Shown one piece after another: positions 1-8,422 of a stretch of 38,291 bases of DNA. The translations under genes were made by a program, and so were the position numbers. The DNA is taken from positions 13,327 to 51,617 of the forward strand of contig NZ_LFIQ01000095.1 in NCBI RefSeq assembly GCF_001189245.1. Reading direction: 5' to 3'. Source of the DNA: Bradyrhizobium pachyrhizi. Lineage in GTDB: Bacteria > Pseudomonadota > Alphaproteobacteria > Rhizobiales > Xanthobacteraceae. The notes under the pieces were generated by a model. The model worked only from the letters and a program-made list of their open reading frames with translations. It ran no database searches and was not told where the DNA came from. Within the stretch, counting starts at the first letter, position 1, and each line of letters starts with the position of its first letter.

Positions 1-21
1 GTTTCAAGGGGAGGTGGGTGC

Positions 22-609
22 CTAGCCGTTGCTTTCGCGCTTGCCGTCGTCGAGCGGCAGCACGTTGCTGCGGCCGGACATTGCCGAGAGCGCGTCGAGC
101 GCCTCGCCGCACCATTCCACCACCATGTGCTCATGGCGCATGCCGAGGCGCAGGCTGAGCATCTTGCCGACATCGGCCGGCGGCGCGGTGCCGTCGGGAA
201 AGCGCTTGTTGAGCAGGCGCTCATAGCGCTCATATCGGTCGCGGTGATGCTCCAGCCGCGCCATCAGGTCGGTGCGCAACGGCTCGATGTCGACGCAGTC
301 GAGCGCATAGAGCCGGACCAGAAGGTCATCCTTGATCGAGGGCGGCACGCTCGGCCGCGCCGCCCAGTGCTTCAGCGCCGCGCGGCCTTCGGCGGTCAGG
401 GTATAGACCAGCTTGTTGGGCTTGCCGGACTGCACCACCTCGCGGCCCTGGACATGGCCTTTGTCGCGCAGCCGCGAGAGCTCCCGGTAGATCTGCTGAT
501 GGTCGGCCTTCCAGAAGAAGCCGATCGAGGCATCGAACGTCTTGGCGAGCTCATAGCCCGTCATCGGACGTTCCGTGAGGCATGCGAGGATTGCGTCACC
601 GAGTGCCAA
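22..609 (-). CDS. PadR family transcriptional regulator
   Basis: A 195-residue PadR-type regulator. The N-terminal winged helix (about residues 1-80) has the family pattern LGDAILACL...MTGYELAKTF, then a QIYRELSRL recognition helix and a wing with GKPNKLVYTLT. The C-terminal half is the helical Vir-type dimerisation domain. The start is a TTG at 609, chosen because a strong GGAGG ribosome site lies just upstream and the protein begins at the usual PadR N-terminus (MALGDAIL). It is transcribed away from the SnoaL-like and beta-oxidation genes. Two tandem TATGC-N8-GCATA motifs in the divergent promoter are its likely binding site, so it probably represses itself and the fatty-acid genes; that target is inferred. 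Confidence 0.9.
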   Translation of the reverse strand: MALGDAILACLTERPMTGYELAKTFDASIGFFWKADHQQIYRELSRLRDKGHVQGREVVQSGKPNKLVYTLTAEGRAALKHWAARPSVPPSIKDDLLVRLYALDCVDIEPLRTDLMARLEHHRDRYERYERLLNKRFPDGTAPPADVGKMLSLRLGMRHEHMVVEWCGEALDALSAMSGRSNVLPLDDGKRESNG

Positions 610-662
610 CGCCCACCTCCATCTCAGTTCCCAAGACGACCATTCTCAAGCTCGCTTGACTT

Positions 663-696
663 TATGCGTTAGTGTGCATATGCGTCAATATGCATA
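663..696. promoter_or_regulatory. Tandem overlapping PadR-type operators
   Basis: Two copies of TATGC-N8-GCATA lie at 663-680 and 679-696, sharing two bases, so the site is a 16-bp direct repeat of a dyad. A perfect 10-bp palindrome ATATGCATAT sits at 688-697. PadR proteins typically bind ATG(T/C)-N8-(A/G)CAT dyads. The site is 54-87 bp upstream of the padR-like start and 75-108 bp upstream of the divergent start at 771, which suits control of both genes. Binding itself is inferred. Confidence 0.6.
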
Positions 697-770
697 TGGT
701 GATCGGCGTGCCGCCCTGTCGCGCGCGGCCGATGTTCAGGCTTCTTAACCCCGCCGCAGGAGACGTCCGA

Positions 771-1178
771 ATGAGCAAGCCGGGCCTCGACAAGTGGTAC
801 GCCTACATGAAGTCCCACGACACCGCCGCTCTGTGGGACCTGCTGCATCCCGACGCGGTGTTCGAAAGCCCGGTCGTGCACACGCCGCAGCGCGGCCGTG
901 ACATCACCTTCAAATATCTCACCAGCGCCGCCAAGGTGCTCGGCGGCCCGACCTTCAAGTATCTCGGCGAGTGGCGCAATGACACCGGCGCGGTGCTCGA
1001 ATTCGAGAACGAGATCGACGGCATCAAGCTCAACGGCGTCGACATCATCACGTTCGATGGTGACGGCCGGATCACGCATTTCAAGGTGATGGTGCGTCCG
1101 CTCAAGGCGATCAACCTGCTGCATCGGATGATGGGCGAGGAGTTGATGAAGCAAAGCGGCGCAACGTCGCAATCGTAA
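771..1178 (+). CDS. NTF2/SnoaL-like fold protein
   Basis: A 135-residue small alpha+beta-barrel protein of the nuclear transport factor 2/SnoaL-like class. It has the N-terminal helical part ending AALWDLLHPDAVFESP, a central strand region ending GAVLEFENEIDG, and the characteristic VDIITFDGDGRITHFKV strand pair. The ATG at 771 is chosen over upstream in-frame codons because a GCAGGAGA ribosome site precedes it and homologous folds begin close to this point. Members are small-molecule isomerases or hydrolases or non-catalytic binders; substrate and catalysis cannot be told here. It is divergent from the PadR gene and first in the direction of the acyl-CoA genes, though a palindromic repeat separates it from them. 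Confidence 0.8.
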   Translation: MSKPGLDKWYAYMKSHDTAALWDLLHPDAVFESPVVHTPQRGRDITFKYLTSAAKVLGGPTFKYLGEWRNDTGAVLEFENEIDGIKLNGVDIITFDGDGRITHFKVMVRPLKAINLLHRMMGEELMKQSGATSQS

Positions 1179-1224
1179 AGCATGATCCGGAAAAGTGCGT
1201 AGCGGTTTTCCGAAAAATCATGCT
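1179..1224. repeat. Dispersed palindromic repeat, copy 1
   Basis: Imperfect inverted repeat with outer arms AGCATGAT and ATCATGCT and inner GGAAAA/TTTTCC arms, starting right after the stop codon at 1178. A second copy in reverse orientation occurs at 17576-17621 and matches at 40 of 46 positions by eye. It can fold into a hairpin and may end transcription after the SnoaL-like gene. Confidence 0.75.
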
Positions 1225-1237
1225 CAAACAAAGAGCT

Positions 1238-1276
1238 AAAGCGCGATGACGTTTCAAGCCAATCTCATCGCGCTTT
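1238..1276. repeat. 12-bp inverted repeat hairpin
   Basis: AAAGCGCGATGA at 1238-1249 is perfectly complementary to TCATCGCGCTTT at 1265-1276, with a 15-nt loop. It directly follows the dispersed palindrome. It lies about 120 bp upstream of the acyl-CoA dehydrogenase start, so it could be a terminator for the upstream gene or part of a composite repeat; no T-tract is seen. Confidence 0.65.
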
Positions 1277-1395
1277 GGTGGCGATAGCATCTGCCGCGGA
1301 CCTCCGGAACCGGATAAGGTCCGCTCCAACAAACCCAAGGACGCGCTGCGCAGCGTCCGTCGCATATGCGGCCACGTGCCAGCCGGGAGACCAGC

Positions 1396-3183
1396 ATGCC
1401 AACCTACAAAGCCCCCGTCGAAGACGTCAGCTTCCTGCTCAACGACGTTTTCCAGATCGACCGCTACGGCAATCTTCCCGGCTTCACCGACGCGTCGGCC
1501 GATGTGCGCGAGGCGATCCTCGGCGAGGCCGCCAAGCTCAGCGAAGAGGTGCTGCAGCCGCTCAATCGCACGGGCGATCTCGAGGGCTGCAAGCGCAATG
1601 ACGACGGCAGCGTCACCACGCCGAAGGGCTTCAAGGATGCCTTCAAGCAGGTTGCCGAAGGCGGCTGGCTCGGCCTCTCGGCGCCGACGGAATTCGGCGG
1701 CCAGGGCCTGCCGGTGACGCTCTCGCAGGCGGTCAACGAATTCCAGATCTCCGCCAACATGGCCTTCTCGATGTATGGCGGGCTGACCATGGGCGCGACC
1801 GCGGCGCTGCTGGTGCACGGCACCCCCGAGCAGAAGCAGACCTATGTGCCGAAGATGGTCGCCGGCCAGTGGACCGGCACCATGAACCTGACCGAGCCGC
1901 ATTGCGGCACCGATCTCGGCCTGCTCCGCACCAAGGCGGTGCGCCAGGCCGACGGCAGCTTCAAGATCACGGGCACCAAGATCTTCATCTCCGCCGGCGA
2001 GCACGACCTCACCGAGAACATCATCCATCTGGTGCTGGCGCGCATCGAAGGCGCGCCGGCCGGCATCAAGGGCGTCTCGCTGTTCGTGGTGCCGAAGGTG
2101 CTGGTCAATGCCGACGGCTCGCTCGGGCAGCGCAACGGCGTCAGCTGCGGCTCGATCGAGCACAAGATGGGCATCCACGGCAATTCCACCTGTGTGATGA
2201 ACTACGACAACGCCACCGGCTGGCTGATCGGCGAAGAGAACAAGGGCATGCAGGGCATGTTCGTGATGATGAACGAGGCTCGCCTCGGCGTCGCCGTGCA
2301 GGGCCTCGCGCAGTCCGAGGTCGCCTATCAGAACGCGGTCGCCTATGCCCGCGAGCGCCTGCAGGGCCGCTCGCTGACCGGCGTGAAGGAACCCGAGAAG
2401 CCGGCCGATCCGATCATCGTGCATCCCGACGTGCGCCGCACGCTGCTCACCATCCGCGCCTTCAACGAGGCGGCGCGCGCCATGGTGGTATGGACCGCGC
2501 TGAAGAGCGACGTCGCGCATCGCTCCAACGACGCTGGGGATCGCCAGGCTGCCGACGATCACATGGGCCTGATGACGCCGGTGCTAAAGGGCGTCCTGAC
2601 CGACACCGGGTTCGCCAACACGGTCTCGGCGCAGCAGATGTTCGGCGGCCACGGCTATATCGCCGAGCACGGCATGGAGCAGTTCGTGCGCGATGCGCGC
2701 ATCGCGATGATCTATGAGGGCGCCAACGGCATCCAGGCGCTCGACCTGGTCGGCCGCAAGCTGCCGCGCGACGGCGGCCGTGCCGCGATGGCGTTCTTCG
2801 GCGAGGTCGGTGCTTTCGCCAAGGAGCATGGCGCCGACGAGGCGATGAAGCCGTTCATCACCCCGCTCTCCACCGCGCTCGGCCATCTGCAGCAGGCCAC
2901 CGGCTGGCTGATGCAGAACGCGCTGGCCAAGCCCGACAATGCCGGCGCCGCCGCGACCGACTACATGAAATTGTTCGGCCTCGTCGCGCTCGGCTACATG
3001 TGGGCGAAGATGGCCAAGGTGGCGCAGGACAAGGCCGCCGCTGGCACCACGCCGTACCTCAACACCAAGCTCGTGACCGGCCGCTTCTTCATGGAGAAGC
3101 TGCTGCCGGAGACTGCCGTGCATCTGGCCCGGATCCAGAGCGGCAGCGCCACCACGATGGAATTGGCCGCGGAAGCGTTCTGA
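1396..3183 (+). CDS. Acyl-CoA dehydrogenase (FadE-like, 595 aa)
   Basis: FAD-dependent first step of fatty-acid beta-oxidation (acyl-CoA to trans-2-enoyl-CoA). At 595 residues it belongs to the long ACAD class, with an N-terminal extension (SFLLNDVFQIDRYGNLPGF), the usual N, middle and C domains, and an ACAD C-terminal-like extension. MNLTEPHCGTDLG is the flavin/substrate segment, and the catalytic glutamate is expected in MIYEGANGIQALDLVGRKL near residue 439. The ATG at 1396 follows a GGGAGA ribosome site and matches the family N-terminus; in-frame ATGs further upstream lack one. It is followed 73 bp later by thiolase and then the bifunctional enzyme, giving one beta-oxidation operon. Chain-length specificity cannot be read from the sequence. 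Confidence 0.93.
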   Translation: MPTYKAPVEDVSFLLNDVFQIDRYGNLPGFTDASADVREAILGEAAKLSEEVLQPLNRTGDLEGCKRNDDGSVTTPKGFKDAFKQVAEGGWLGLSAPTEFGGQGLPVTLSQAVNEFQISANMAFSMYGGLTMGATAALLVHGTPEQKQTYVPKMVAGQWTGTMNLTEPHCGTDLGLLRTKAVRQADGSFKITGTKIFISAGEHDLTENIIHLVLARIEGAPAGIKGVSLFVVPKVLVNADGSLGQRNGVSCGSIEHKMGIHGNSTCVMNYDNATGWLIGEENKGMQGMFVMMNEARLGVAVQGLAQSEVAYQNAVAYARERLQGRSLTGVKEPEKPADPIIVHPDVRRTLLTIRAFNEAARAMVVWTALKSDVAHRSNDAGDRQAADDHMGLMTPVLKGVLTDTGFANTVSAQQMFGGHGYIAEHGMEQFVRDARIAMIYEGANGIQALDLVGRKLPRDGGRAAMAFFGEVGAFAKEHGADEAMKPFITPLSTALGHLQQATGWLMQNALAKPDNAGAAATDYMKLFGLVALGYMWAKMAKVAQDKAAAGTTPYLNTKLVTGRFFMEKLLPETAVHLARIQSGSATTMELAAEAF

Positions 3184-3256
3184 AAAATTGTCGCCGCACC
3201 GCTGCGGCGGCGTGTCCTTCCGTATATATTATGATCCTCATATCAAGGAGGGCGTC

Positions 3257-4465
3257 ATGCCTGAGGCATACATCTACGATCACGTTCGTACCCCGCGTGG
3301 CCGCGGCAAGGCCGACGGCGCGCTGCACGAGGTCACCGCGCTGGCGCTCGCCACGGTGCCGCTGAAGTCGCTCAAGGAGCGCAACAATCTTCCCGGGGAT
3401 TCCGTTGACGACGTCGTGCTCGGCGTGGTCGATCCGGTCGGCGAGGCCGGCTCCGACATCGCCCGTTTCGCGGCGCTGAACGCCGGGCTCGGCGAGAAGG
3501 TGCCGGGCGTGCAGATCAGCCGCTTCTGCGCCTCCGGCCTCGATGCCGTGAACTTCGCCGCAGCCCAGATCATGAGCGGCCAGCATGAGCTCGTGATCGG
3601 CGGCGGCGCGGAATCGATGAGCCGCGTCGGCATCGGCGCCTCCGGCGGCGCCTGGCCGATGGATCCCTCGATGGCGGTGCCGGCCTACTTCATGCCGCAG
3701 GGCATCTCGGCCGATCTGATCGCGACCAAATACGGTTTCTCGCGCGATGACGTCGACGCCTACGCGGTGCAGAGCCAGCAGCGCGCGGCCAAGGCCTGGG
3801 ACGAGGGCCGCTTCAATAAATCGGTGGTGCCGGTCAAGGACGTCAACGGCCTGACCATCCTTGCCAAGGACGAGCACATGCGCCCCACGACGACGATGCA
3901 GTCGCTGGCGCAGCTGCAGCCGTCCTTCGCGGCGATGGCGGCGATGGCCGGCTTCGACGCGGTGGCGATCCAGTCGCATCCCGAGGTCGAGAAGGTCAAT
4001 TACGTGCATCACGCCGGCAATTCCTCCGGCATCGTCGACGGCGCCGGCGCCGTGCTGCTCGGCAGCAAGGAGGCGGGCGCCAAGTATGGCCTGAAGCCGC
4101 GGGCGAAAATCCGCGCCTTCGCCAATATCGGCTCGGAGCCGGCGATGATGCTGACCGGCCCGGTCGACGTCACCGAAAAGCTGTTCGAGCGCTCCGGCAT
4201 GAAGAAGTCGGACATCGACCTGTTCGAGCTCAACGAGGCTTTCGCCTCGGTGGTGCTGCGCTACATCCAGGCGTTCGACATCGACAACGCCAAGATCAAC
4301 GTCAATGGCGGCGCGATCGCGCTCGGCCATCCGTTAGGGGCGACCGGCGCGATGATCCTCGGCACCGTGCTCGACGAGCTCGAGCGCACCAACAAGGAAA
4401 CGGCGCTGGTGACGCTATGCATCGGCGGCGGCATGGGCACCGCCACCATCATCGAGCGCGTCTGA
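3257..4465 (+). CDS. Acetyl-CoA C-acyltransferase (thiolase, FadA-like)
   Basis: A 402-residue thiolase performing the last step of beta-oxidation, cleaving 3-ketoacyl-CoA to acetyl-CoA and a shortened acyl-CoA. The nucleophilic cysteine lies in [10 protein letters not shown] near residue 90, the catalytic histidine in [15 protein letters not shown] near 355, and the second cysteine in LCIGGGMG near 387. The start at 3257 has an ideal AAGGAGG ribosome site at 3245-3251. It is 19 bp upstream of the FadJ-like gene, so the two are co-transcribed and probably work as a unit, like FadA with FadB. A biosynthetic acetoacetyl-CoA thiolase is possible but less likely in this context. Confidence 0.93.
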   Translation: MPEAYIYDHVRTPRGRGKADGALHEVTALALATVPLKSLKERNNLPGDSVDDVVLGVVDPVGEAGSDIARFAALNAGLGEKVPGVQISRFCASGLDAVNFAAAQIMSGQHELVIGGGAESMSRVGIGASGGAWPMDPSMAVPAYFMPQGISADLIATKYGFSRDDVDAYAVQSQQRAAKAWDEGRFNKSVVPVKDVNGLTILAKDEHMRPTTTMQSLAQLQPSFAAMAAMAGFDAVAIQSHPEVEKVNYVHHAGNSSGIVDGAGAVLLGSKEAGAKYGLKPRAKIRAFANIGSEPAMMLTGPVDVTEKLFERSGMKKSDIDLFELNEAFASVVLRYIQAFDIDNAKINVNGGAIALGHPLGATGAMILGTVLDELERTNKETALVTLCIGGGMGTATIIERV

Positions 4466-4484
4466 GGCGAGGGGAGCGAGCAAC

Positions 4485-6698
4485 ATGGCTTACAAGAATT
4501 TCAAGTTCGACGTCGACGCCGACGGCATTGCGCTCGTCACCTGGGACATCCCAGATCGTTCGATGAACGTGTTCGACGAGATCTCGACCCAGGAGATCGG
4601 CGAGATCATCAAGCAGACGACCAGCGATCCCGCGATCAAGGGCGTCGTGATCACCTCGGCGAAGGAGGCGTTCTGCGCCGGCGCCGACCTCTCGATGCTC
4701 GAGGGCATGAACCGCTCTTACGCGCAGCTCTTCAAGGAGAAGGGCGAGGAAGCCGCGAACCAGATGCTGTTCGAGCAGAGCCGCCGGATGTCGCAGTCGT
4801 TCCGCGCGATCGAGACCTCGGGCAAGCCGTGGGTCGCCGCGATCAACGGGCTTGCGCTCGGCGGTGGCTTCGAGATCACGCTGGCCTGCCACTACCGCGT
4901 CGCGGCCGAGAACCCGAAGACCCGGCTCGGCCTGCCCGAGATCAAGGTCGGCCTGTTCCCCGGCGCCGGCGGCACCCAGCGCGTGCCGCGTCTTGTGCAG
5001 CCGGCGGACGCGATGCAATTGCTGCTCAAGGGCGAGGCGGTCAATCTGACCCGCGCCAAGGCACTCAACCTGATTCACGCAGTGGTGCCGGCAGCCGATT
5101 TGATCAAGGCCGCGAAGGACTGGATCAAGGGCGGCGGCAAGGCGGTCGCGCCGTGGGACGAGAAGGGCTTCAAGCTGCCCGGCGGCCCCGTCTTCTCCAA
5201 GATGGGCATGCAGATGTTCCCGGCCGGCAACGCGATCTATCGCCGCGAGACCTACGACAATTATCCGGCCGCGCGCGCCATCATGAGCTGCGTCTATGAG
5301 GGCCTGCAGCTGCCGATCGACGCCGCGCTGCGGGTCGAGTCGCGCTACTTCACCAAGGTGCTGCGCTCGAAGGAAGCGGCGGCGATGATCCGCTCGCTGT
5401 TCCTGTCGATGCAGGAACTGAACAAGGGCGCCCGCCGCCCGGCGGGCGTGCCGCCGACCAAGGTCAAGAAGCTCGCCGTGATCGGCGCCGGCTTCATGGG
5501 CGCCAGCGTCGGTTATGTCTCGGCGCAGGCCGGCATCGACGTCGTGCTGGTCGATCGCGACCAGGGGAGCGCCGACAAGGGCAAGGGCCACGCCAAGACT
5601 GTGGTCGACGGCCTGATCGCCAAGGGGCGGATGAAGCAGGACGCGGCCGACGCCATCCTGGGGCGGATCTCGGCCACATCAGACTACAACGTGATCTCGG
5701 ACTGCGACCTCGTCATCGAGGCGGTGTTCGAGGATCGCAAGGTCAAGGCGGATACCTATGCCAAGGCGCAGCCGCTGCTGAAGCCGGGCGCGATCTTCGC
5801 CTCCAACACCTCGACGCTGCCGATCAATTCGCTGGCCGAGGAGTTCAAGGACCAGGGCAAGTTCATCGGCATCCACTTCTTCTCGCCGGTCGAGAAGATG
5901 ATGCTGGTCGAGATCATCCTGGGCAAGAACACCGGCGACGTCGCGCTGGCGACCGCACTCGACTATGTGCGCGCGATCGGCAAGACGCCCATCGTGGTGA
6001 ACGACTCCCGTAGCTTCTTCGCCAACCGTTGCGTGATGCGTTACATCTCCGAGGGCAACGAGATGCTGCTCGAGGGCGTGCCGCCGGCGATGATCGAGAA
6101 CACCGCCAAGATGGCCGGCATGCCGGTCGGGCCGCTGTCGCTGCAGGACGAGGTCGCGCTCGATCTCGGCCTGAAGATCACCAAGGCGACCGAGGCCGAT
6201 CTCGGCCCCAACGCGATCGACCAGGCGCAGAAGAAGCTGATGGTCGAGATGGTCGAGAAGCAGGGCCGATTCGGGCGCAAGAACGGCAAGGGCTTCTACG
6301 ACTATCCCGAGAAGGGCAAGGGCCAGAAGAGCCTGTGGCCGGGGCTCGCCAATCTGCAGCCGAAGCAGCTCGATCCCGACACGCTCAGCGTCGAGGAGTT
6401 GAAGCAGCGCTTCCTGGTGGTGCAGGCGGTGGAGGCCGCGCGCACCGTCGAGGATCGCGTCATCACCGACGTGCGCGAGGCCGATGTCGGCTCGATCCTC
6501 GGCTTCGGCTTCGCGCCGTTCACCGGCGGCGCGCTGTCCTACATCGACTTCATGGGCACCAAGAACTTCGTCGCGCTCTGCCACAGCTTCGAGAAGAAGT
6601 ACGGCTCGCGCTTCACGCCACCGAAGCTGCTCGAGGAGATGGCCGCCAAGGGCGAAACCTTCTACGGCCGCTTCCCGCCGAAGAAGCAGGCGGCGTAA
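4485..6698 (+). CDS. fadJ: Bifunctional enoyl-CoA hydratase / 3-hydroxyacyl-CoA dehydrogenase (FadJ/FadB-like)
   Basis: A 737-residue multifunctional beta-oxidation enzyme. The N-terminal crotonase domain shows the oxyanion-hole segments CAGADLSML near residue 65 and [12 protein letters not shown] near 120, with the catalytic Glu region [15 protein letters not shown] near 150. The Rossmann motif [17 protein letters not shown] begins near 330 and leads into the NAD-dependent dehydrogenase, with HFFSPVEKM carrying the catalytic histidine near 463. The C-terminal dehydrogenase domain is duplicated, as in FadB/FadJ. It lies 19 bp after thiolase. FadB and FadJ types are hard to separate by eye; the length and start fit the alphaproteobacterial FadJ-like group. 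A 10-bp stem-loop follows the stop codon. Confidence 0.93.
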   Translation: MAYKNFKFDVDADGIALVTWDIPDRSMNVFDEISTQEIGEIIKQTTSDPAIKGVVITSAKEAFCAGADLSMLEGMNRSYAQLFKEKGEEAANQMLFEQSRRMSQSFRAIETSGKPWVAAINGLALGGGFEITLACHYRVAAENPKTRLGLPEIKVGLFPGAGGTQRVPRLVQPADAMQLLLKGEAVNLTRAKALNLIHAVVPAADLIKAAKDWIKGGGKAVAPWDEKGFKLPGGPVFSKMGMQMFPAGNAIYRRETYDNYPAARAIMSCVYEGLQLPIDAALRVESRYFTKVLRSKEAAAMIRSLFLSMQELNKGARRPAGVPPTKVKKLAVIGAGFMGASVGYVSAQAGIDVVLVDRDQGSADKGKGHAKTVVDGLIAKGRMKQDAADAILGRISATSDYNVISDCDLVIEAVFEDRKVKADTYAKAQPLLKPGAIFASNTSTLPINSLAEEFKDQGKFIGIHFFSPVEKMMLVEIILGKNTGDVALATALDYVRAIGKTPIVVNDSRSFFANRCVMRYISEGNEMLLEGVPPAMIENTAKMAGMPVGPLSLQDEVALDLGLKITKATEADLGPNAIDQAQKKLMVEMVEKQGRFGRKNGKGFYDYPEKGKGQKSLWPGLANLQPKQLDPDTLSVEELKQRFLVVQAVEAARTVEDRVITDVREADVGSILGFGFAPFTGGALSYIDFMGTKNFVALCHSFEKKYGSRFTPPKLLEEMAAKGETFYGRFPPKKQAA

Positions 6699-6718
6699 AC
6701 TTCTGAGGCGAACTCGCG

Positions 6719-6754
6719 CAGGATCAAGCCGGTCATCGATCCGACTTGATCCTG
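6719..6754 (+). terminator. Stem-loop after the beta-oxidation operon
   Basis: CAGGATCAAG at 6719-6728 pairs perfectly with CTTGATCCTG at 6745-6754 across a 16-nt loop, 20 bp after the FadJ-like stop. Only a weak T-rich tail (TTGT) follows, so termination may be partial or Rho-assisted. Confidence 0.5.
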
Positions 6755-6874
6755 TTGTGCGACGGTCATGCGCGTCAAAGTCCCGCCACGCTCGTTCCCC
6801 ACTGGCACCACGCTGCTGGCATCACTCTTGCTCGTCGATCGCCGGGGCGACGATCAGCGTGAGGGTGTCGTGCG

Positions 6875-7075
6875 ATGAGTTCTGCGTTCAAGGAAGGTGC
6901 CGCGGAGATCGCGGCGAAGGATTCCTTGTCTTCCCTGCGGTCGTCGCGGTGGCGGAAGCCGCTGCGTCTGCGGGGCAAAGGCCCGTCATGGGCCGGCCTC
7001 GCGCTACTCGTTCTGGCCGCGGATTTTGTGCTCGCCGCGACGGTCTGGCAGGCCGTCAATTTCTTCCGCCATTGA
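6875..7075 (+). CDS. Small single-pass membrane protein, unknown
   Basis: A 66-residue ORF with a basic N-terminal half (SSRWRKPLRLRGKG) followed by one hydrophobic helix, about residues 40-62, containing WAGLALLVLAADFVLAATVW. Third codon positions are strongly G/C, as in neighbouring genes, which argues that it is translated. The ATG at 6875 has a weak GAGGG ribosome site. Its 3' end overlaps the tail of an opposing ORF (7004-7390), so at least one of the two ends may be mis-called. I do not recognise a family; the topology would place the basic half in the cytoplasm. Confidence 0.45.
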   Translation: MSSAFKEGAAEIAAKDSLSSLRSSRWRKPLRLRGKGPSWAGLALLVLAADFVLAATVWQAVNFFRH

Positions 7076-7390
7076 GCCGTCAGTCTCCGGTGAGAGCAAG
7101 GCGCCGGCGAGATAGGCGAACTGGTTGAAGGCGAGACAGGCGACGACGATCGGAGCGCCGGTGGCAAAGGAGAAGCCGTCGGATTGGAGCACGATCGCCG
7201 CGAGCACCGCGACCAGCGGCGACTCCAGCATCAATGTCCAAACCCGAAAGTACAAACTGGTTGCCAGCCCAACCAGGGTGCTGGTCAATAAAAGGGTAAA
7301 GGCGATCGTCACATTTTTAGACCAGTTGGAGCGGAGGGCGCGCCGCAGGTCATAGTCGGTTAGTTGGATCGCTCGAACAAGGACGGCCAC
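7004..7390 (-). CDS. Small integral membrane protein, unknown
   Basis: A 128-residue ORF starting at a GTG. It has two or three hydrophobic segments: about residues 29-50 (VTIAFTLLLTSTLVGLATSLYF), 58-70, and 80-98 (IVVACLAFNQFAYLAGALL). The middle and C-terminal codons have the strong G/C third-position bias of real genes, while the first 55 codons are more A/T-rich. The overall plan (short, paired helices) recalls small rhizobial exopolysaccharide-repressor (ExoX/SyrA-type) proteins, but there is no diagnostic motif and I do not assign that function. The last 24 codons overlap the opposing ORF at 6875-7075. Confidence 0.45.
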   Translation of the reverse strand: MAVLVRAIQLTDYDLRRALRSNWSKNVTIAFTLLLTSTLVGLATSLYFRVWTLMLESPLVAVLAAIVLQSDGFSFATGAPIVVACLAFNQFAYLAGALLSPETDGSMAEEIDGLPDRRGEHKIRGQNE

Positions 7391-7472
7391 GCCCTCAGCC
7401 GAAAGTAGTCTTAATCGGTAGAATGCCGATTAAATTGATTTTGTTCCAGCACGTCTTGAAGGTTTGCACCGT

Positions 7473-7621
7473 TCATTTCTCCCTGAGGCGCGGTGGACCT
7501 GGTCGGCCGGCGGCTTCATCAGATAGGAGAGCACCATCCGCTCGGTGGTCGGGACAAACGCCTCGACCGGCATGCCCGGCAGCAGATGGGTCGTGGCCAG
7601 CTTCTTCCTGTCGAAAATTGT
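7473..7621 (-). pseudogene. C-terminal remnant of a type I secretion adaptor (HlyD/PrsE-like)
   Basis: The minus strand encodes THLLPGMPVEAFVPTTER followed by LSYLMKPPADQVHRA, the characteristic last 40-50 residues of HlyD/PrsE-type membrane-fusion proteins of ABC type I secretion systems. The rest of the gene, normally about 430 residues, is absent upstream. At the end, the frame reads GCC TCA GGG; one extra T would give GCC TTC AGG GAG AAA TGA, that is A-F-R-E-K-stop, the normal family ending, with the TGA at 7473-7475. So this is a truncated and frameshifted relic. No matching ABC transporter is in the window. Confidence 0.7.
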
Positions 7622-7674
7622 CGGCAAGGGGCCGGCCGCGTGGTGCCACGAGGCCGGCCATGTTCGGTGCGAGC

Positions 7675-8292
7675 TCAGGCCGCCTTGAGCAGGCCTTCCT
7701 TCTTCAGCGCCTCCTGCACCTTCGGGCGCGCCGCGACGCGGGCCTTGTAGGCCGTCACGTTCGGCAGGCCGGAGAGATCGAAGCCGAGCCGGTCCTGCGC
7801 CCACATGATCATGGTGAAGAGGTAGCCGTCGGCGACCGTGAACTGGTTGCCCATCAAATAGTCGCGTCCGGTGAGCTGGCTCTCGACATATTTGAACTTG
7901 CCCATGGCGCGGTCCTTGAAGAAGGCCTTGGCGTCGTCGGCGAGCACGGGCGAGAACATCGGACCGAGATTCTTGTGCAACTCGGTCGTGGTGTAGTTCA
8001 GCCATTCGAGCAGCTTGTAGCGCTCGTTGGAGTCCCTCGCCGGCGCCAGCTTCTTGTCGGCGGCCTTGTCGGCGATCATCTGGATGATGATCGGCCCCTC
8101 GGTGACCATCTCGCCGGTATCGAGCGCCAGCGCGGGCACCTGGCCCTTGGGGTTCACCTGGAGGAAATCGTCGCCGTTTTCGAGCTTCTTGGCGCGGAGA
8201 TCGACCTTGACCAGGTCGTAGGGCAGCCCGGCCTCGAGCAGGGCGATATGGGGGGAGAGGGAGCAGGCACCGGGGGTGTAATAAAGCTTCAT
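7675..8292 (-). CDS. Glutathione S-transferase (bacterial beta-like class)
   Basis: A 205-residue cytosolic GST. The N-terminal thioredoxin-fold domain begins MKLYYTPGACSLSPHIALLEAG with the beta-class cysteine/serine site near residues 10-12. It contains the cis-proline strand NPKGQVPAL near 53 and the glutathione-binding TEGPIIIQMIAD near 66. The all-helical C-terminal domain has LMGNQFTVADGYLFTM near 150. The start at 8292 is chosen by the conserved MKLYYTPGACS opening rather than an in-frame start 20 codons upstream. It is divergent from a MarR regulator that probably controls it, and lies near a gshA gene that supplies glutathione. Substrate is unknown. Confidence 0.92.
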   Translation of the reverse strand: MKLYYTPGACSLSPHIALLEAGLPYDLVKVDLRAKKLENGDDFLQVNPKGQVPALALDTGEMVTEGPIIIQMIADKAADKKLAPARDSNERYKLLEWLNYTTTELHKNLGPMFSPVLADDAKAFFKDRAMGKFKYVESQLTGRDYLMGNQFTVADGYLFTMIMWAQDRLGFDLSGLPNVTAYKARVAARPKVQEALKKEGLLKAA

Positions 8293-8359
8293 AGGGGTAT
8301 TCCTTCCCTTGTTCTTGGCGTCCGGAGAGGGATTGCCTACATGCGCCTGCATGAAATAG

Positions 8360-8369
8360 TCAAGATTGA
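8360..8369. promoter_or_regulatory. Candidate MarR operator
   Basis: TCAA-N2-TTGA forms a short dyad at 8360-8369 between the divergent GST and MarR genes. An outer CTGCAT (8347-8352)/ATGCAG (8369-8374) pair surrounds it. The position, roughly midway between the two starts, fits a shared operator, but the arms are short and could occur by chance. Confidence 0.3.
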
Positions 8370-8422
8370 TGCAGATGCATTCAGTGCGGTACAGTCGGTG
8401 CCGGGACCCTATGAGCTAGACC

